Assembly (NCBI GenBank): GCA_021779775.1
Contig: JAJYAB010000078.1
Span: 1-7,777 of the forward strand
From: Actinomycetes bacterium
Lineage (GTDB): Bacteria > Actinomycetota > Acidimicrobiia > Acidimicrobiales > UBA8190
Direction of reading: 5' to 3'
DNA length: 7,777 nt
The translations under genes and the position numbers were made by a program. This document shows, one piece after another, positions 5,839-7,777 of this stretch. The notes under the pieces were generated by a model that worked only from the letters and a program-made list of their open reading frames with translations, was not told where the DNA came from and ran no database searches. The stretch's first letter is position 1. Every line of letters starts with the position of its first letter.

Positions 5839-5868
5839 ATGATAGCACCGCATCAGATGTGATAGCAA
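5839..5868 (-). promoter_or_regulatory. Promoter with direct-repeat operator of TA module 2
   Basis: On the minus strand, -35 TTGCTA (5863-5868) and -10 TATCAT (5839-5844) are 18 bp apart. The octamer TGATAGCA (plus strand) occurs at 5840-5847 and 5860-5867, exactly 20 bp apart, one copy over each hexamer. Between them is the near-palindrome CATCAGATG (5851-5859). Two sites about two helical turns apart suit cooperative binding by ribbon-helix-helix dimers. The -10 ends 7 nt before the GTG start codon, pointing to leaderless initiation. Confidence 0.6.
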
Positions 5869-6100
5869 TCCTTCCGACGGGGAGGCGCTGCTCGCGAAGT
5901 CGGTCTCGCACCTCGCGAGCGCCTTCCGTCTCGTCGTATATGAGGAGAGGCTCGACTCGGCGCGTAACGCGCAGGATTGGGACCAGCTCGTCGGGGCGCT
6001 CGAGGCGATCGTCCTGCACGATAACGCCGACTTCGATCTCATCGGATCGGTCACCCGACAGCGCTGCCAGTGGGTCGTTCCTGCCGGCAGCACTCCGTGA
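5846..6100 (+). pseudogene. Remnant of a third VapC-type PIN toxin gene (C-terminal part)
   Basis: This plus-strand frame has high third-position GC and is open from just after a TAG at 5843-5845 to a TGA at 6098-6100. It contains no ATG, GTG or TTG start. Its end, from about 6008, reads IVLHDNADFDLIGSVTRQ followed by a CQWVVPAGS tail. This strongly resembles the C-terminus of a common VapC subfamily as I remember it (LHYDxDFDxIAxVTGQPxxWVxPxGS). The N-terminal two thirds, including the first catalytic Asp and the Glu, are missing or not recognisable, so I read it as a decayed, 5'-truncated toxin gene facing module 2. A minus-strand frame 5828-6109 (93 codons, ATG, no ribosome-binding site) covers the same DNA and shares 4 bp (GTGA) with antitoxin 2. 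It has the weaker codon signal, and I treat it as a shadow. Confidence 0.45.
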
Positions 6101-6130
6101 GCTGCCCATTCTGCAGGCAGCCGGTCTCGA

Positions 6131-6170
6131 AGCTCACTCGGGTTCGAATAACGACAACACAGCAGCTCTC
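6131..6170. repeat. 40-bp direct repeat, copy B
   Basis: Second copy of the element at 4979-5018, with 36/40 matches; differences are at repeat positions 6, 17, 31 and 32. It begins 31 bp after the stop of the VapC remnant and 52 bp before the hairpin at 6222. It contains CTCGGGTTCGAAT, which looks like a tRNA T-arm start but is not followed by a matching stem. It marks the right boundary of the accessory stretch. Confidence 0.7.
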
Positions 6171-6221
6171 AGCAGTCTCGCTGGGACACGGTTCGCTATC
6201 TCTTGGCTCCCCCCAGCACGT

Positions 6222-6255
6222 GAGATGGGCGCCTCCCGGAGGAGACGCCCATCTC
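6222..6255 (-). terminator. Strong hairpin, probable terminator of the repeat-protein gene
   Basis: GAGATGGGCG (6222-6231) pairs perfectly with CGCCCATCTC (6246-6255). Inside, CCTC/GAGG (6232-6235 and 6239-6242) extends the stem with a small AGA bulge. It lies about 40 bp past the stop of the minus-strand repeat-protein gene. No T-run follows on either strand, which is common for actinobacterial terminators. Confidence 0.7.
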
Positions 6256-6293
6256 GGTCACGCGCGGTCCGGCGCTCGGCGCCGGCAAGCTCG

Positions 6294-7298
6294 TCAGGAG
6301 GCGATGCCCACCATCGGGGCGTTCAGCGACTTGCCACCCATGGAACCACCGAACATGGCGTCACCGAAGGAGAAGACGCCGCCATCGGCGGCAACCGTCC
6401 AGTAGCCGTTGTTGTCGCCGGTGGTCGTGATGCCGACCATGGGCTTGTTCAGCGACTTGCCGCCCATGGAACCGTGGAACATGGCGTCACCGAAGGAGAA
6501 GACGCCGCCGTCGGCGGCCACGAGGTAGTAGCCGGCTGCCGTGGCGGTACCGCCCACCACGGGCTGGTTCAGCGGGGTGCCGCCCATGGACCCGTAGAAC
6601 CCGGCATCGCCGAAGGCGAAGACGCCGCCGTCCTTGGCGAAGAGCCAGTAGCCCTTGCCGTCGGGCGTCGCGGCCATGCCGGTTACCGGCTGGTTCAGCG
6701 ACTTGCCGCCCATGGACCCGTAGAACCCGGCGCCGCCGAAGGCGAACACGCCGCCGTCGGACGCCACAGTCCAGTACCCTCCGCCGGGCGCCACGGCCAT
6801 GCCGACCATCGGCTGGTTCAGGGACTTGCCACCCATCGAGCCGGAGAACGCCGCGTTGCCGAAAGCGAAGATCCCGCCGTCGGAGGCGACCAGCCAGTAC
6901 CCCTGGTTGTTGTTGGTGGCGGTCATGCCGACCATCGGGCGGTTCAGCGTGATACCACCCATCGACCCGTAGAATTGCAGGTTGCCGAAGGCGAACACGC
7001 CACCGTCGGACGCCACGGTCCAGTAGCTGCCGGTGTTGGAGGCCGGCGGCGGCGGCGGCGTCGGGCAGTTGCCGTAGCCGGCGGCATAATTCGTGTTGTA
7101 CCCGTAGCCGGTGCCGGAGTCGTAGCCGTAGCCCGAGTAGCCGTAGCCGCAGCCGGTGTACGCCCCTTGGTTGGCGCTGGCCAGCACGGCGCTGGTGACG
7201 CCCGCACCGAGCACCAGCGCACCGAGCGCTGCCTGAACCGGCTTGCGGCGGATCGTTCCTGCCAGATTGGCGACCTTCCGCCCTTGCGTGTCGTCCAT
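6294..7298 (-). CDS. Secreted protein with Gly/Tyr-rich linker and six propeller-like repeats
   Basis: A 334-residue predicted exported protein. Residues 17-42 form a signal sequence: RRK, then hydrophobic AALGALVLGAGVTSAVL, with possible cleavage after ASA at 42. A Gly/Tyr-rich low-complexity linker (45-76) follows, bracketed by the only two cysteines in the protein (Cys50, Cys78), then a PPPPP stretch. Residues 90-334 are six tandem repeats of about 41 residues with consensus GYWxVAxDGGVFxFGxAxF, then GSMGGxxLNxPMVG. Repeats of 40 or so residues rich in beta-forming and Gly residues suggest one propeller blade each, but that is inference. Such repeats are common in Acidimicrobiia cell-surface proteins of unknown role. 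The ATG at 7296-7298 is chosen because it precedes a normal signal peptide and has AAAGG about 10 nt upstream; the open frame extends to 7406. It is 104 bp from the upstream gene and ends near a strong hairpin. Confidence 0.85.
   Translation of the reverse strand: MDDTQGRKVANLAGTIRRKPVQAALGALVLGAGVTSAVLASANQGAYTGCGYGYSGYGYDSGTGYGYNTNYAAGYGNCPTPPPPPASNTGSYWTVASDGGVFAFGNLQFYGSMGGITLNRPMVGMTATNNNQGYWLVASDGGIFAFGNAAFSGSMGGKSLNQPMVGMAVAPGGGYWTVASDGGVFAFGGAGFYGSMGGKSLNQPVTGMAATPDGKGYWLFAKDGGVFAFGDAGFYGSMGGTPLNQPVVGGTATAAGYYLVAADGGVFSFGDAMFHGSMGGKSLNKPMVGITTTGDNNGYWTVAADGGVFSFGDAMFGGSMGGKSLNAPMVGIAS
6297..7031 (-). repeat. Six in-frame tandem repeats within the secreted-protein gene
   Basis: The landmark CC(G/A)CCCAT(G/C)G (plus strand) recurs at 6334, 6460, 6580, 6706, 6829 and 6955, giving periods of 126, 120, 126, 123 and 126 bp. 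All are multiples of three. Length differences fall in the loop after PMVGMxAT. Neighbouring copies are close at DNA level, notably the last two encoded units, which suggests recent duplication or gene conversion. Confidence 0.9.
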
Positions 7299-7402
7299 CA
7301 ACGTTCGCCTTTCGATTCCGCGCCGGGGGACGCGTCGGATCCGCTTGTCCTTGCCATGGTGCTGGTTGGCTTCTGCAAGCATCACCGCTCGGAGCAGCGC
7401 TG

Positions 7403-7777
7403 TCAAGCGTAAGCATCGCCCGCTGCCGAATCTTCACGAACGGGGGCTTGGCGACGCCGGCCGCCGGCGCGGCGGCGTGACCACACGACAGCTCCGGCGA
7501 GGGCGACGAACGCGGCAGCCGACAACCCGTCACCCCATGCAGCGGCCACCCACGGCTGGTAGCGGACGGTGCCGCCGCTGCCGTCGCTGCGGAACAGGAG
7601 CGTGCCCTGTGCCGAGGGTCTGGCCGCCTGCCCGTCGAAGACCCAGCCTGGCCGGTACGCTGCGGCCACCGCCACCCAACCCGGGCGTCCGGGGGGAACC
7701 TCGTAGGCCACCGGCGAGCGCTCGACCACGCGGCCGCCGGGCGCCGAGCCGGCCGCGGCGCCGCCCGCTGTGGCGCC
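7403..7777 (-). CDS. C-terminal part of a membrane protein, possibly a glycosyltransferase or YfhO-like (5' end beyond right edge)
   Basis: The frame is open from the right edge to a TGA at 7403-7405, giving 124 visible residues; an internal GTG at 7729 is unlikely to be the true start. The visible part has a compact beta-rich segment with VAVAAAYRPGWVFDGQ, then SAQGTLLF and TVRYQPW. A transmembrane helix follows (GLSAAAFVALAGAVVW), and then a very basic cytoplasmic tail, RRRAGGRRRQ. The pattern AYxPGWxxDG, variable loop, FRYxPW, then helix is what I know from the C-termini of YfhO-like and actinobacterial arabinofuranosyltransferase-type multi-pass proteins, which put a soluble domain before the last helix. 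The assignment to those families is tentative because the catalytic part is off the window. Confidence 0.6.
   Translation of the reverse strand, partial: GATAGGAAAGSAPGGRVVERSPVAYEVPPGRPGWVAVAAAYRPGWVFDGQAARPSAQGTLLFRSDGSGGTVRYQPWVAAAWGDGLSAAAFVALAGAVVWSRRRAGGRRRQAPVREDSAAGDAYA

Noticed and set aside
5828..6109. Minus-strand 93-codon frame overlapping the antitoxin 2 start by 4 bp
   Set aside because: The GTGA overlap looks operon-like, but a promoter for antitoxin 2 lies inside it, no ribosome-binding site precedes its ATG, and the opposite strand has the better codon signal with a VapC-like C-terminus. It is kept only as an alternative reading.
4979..6170. CRISPR array or integron
   Set aside because: There are only two copies of the 40-bp repeat, 1.1 kb apart, no regular spacers, no Cas genes, and no integrase or recognisable attI/attC structure.
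5622..7412. Plus-strand open frame of 596 codons with repeats rich in His, Gly and Val
   Set aside because: The repeats are the antisense image of the six repeats in the secreted protein, and the 5' part is antisense to antitoxin 2. There is no ribosome-binding site or domain.

Overview
The window is high-GC DNA with a codon and gene repertoire typical of Actinomycetota. Pointers are a mycothiol-dependent DinB/maleylpyruvate-isomerase-type enzyme, near-leaderless starts, and a secreted protein built from 'GYWxVAxDGGVFxFG' repeats. I know that repeat mainly from Acidimicrobiia and relatives, so an Acidimicrobiia-like organism is my best guess, inferred from gene families only.

Left part (1-3795): housekeeping genes, mostly on the minus strand. 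Trigger factor (tig) runs off the left edge. Upstream of it lies a DinB/MDMPI-fold enzyme gene. A 50-residue zinc-ribbon-like protein (DUF5679 type) is encoded divergently on the plus strand and converges on a short Ppx/GppA-family phosphatase. Upstream of the phosphatase is a small single-pass membrane protein with a very strong ribosome-binding site.

Middle (3919-4133): two plus-strand tRNA genes, Pro(UGG) and Gly(UCC), neither with an encoded CCA.

Accessory stretch (about 4140-6170): two complete minus-strand toxin-antitoxin operons of the VapBC type (ribbon-helix-helix antitoxin plus PIN-domain RNase), each with overlapping stop/start codons and its own promoter/operator. Facing them is a start-less plus-strand frame that ends like a third VapC toxin. 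Dispersed degenerate repeats lie between and around these modules: a 40-bp direct repeat (36/40 identical) bounds the second module, and a roughly 53-bp element lies downstream of both toxin genes. A 14-bp piece of the tRNA-Gly T-arm recurs in inverted orientation 64 bp past that tRNA. Together these suggest a tRNA-adjacent hot spot that collected TA modules. No integrase or transposase is visible.

Right part (6222-7777): a strong hairpin, then a minus-strand gene for an exported protein with a Gly/Tyr-rich, cysteine-flanked linker and six propeller-like repeats of about 41 residues. Beyond it is the 3' end of a larger minus-strand membrane-protein gene that continues past the right edge.

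I see no complete novel system. The most unusual items are the repeat-bounded TA cluster with its VapC remnant, and the architecture of the repeat protein.
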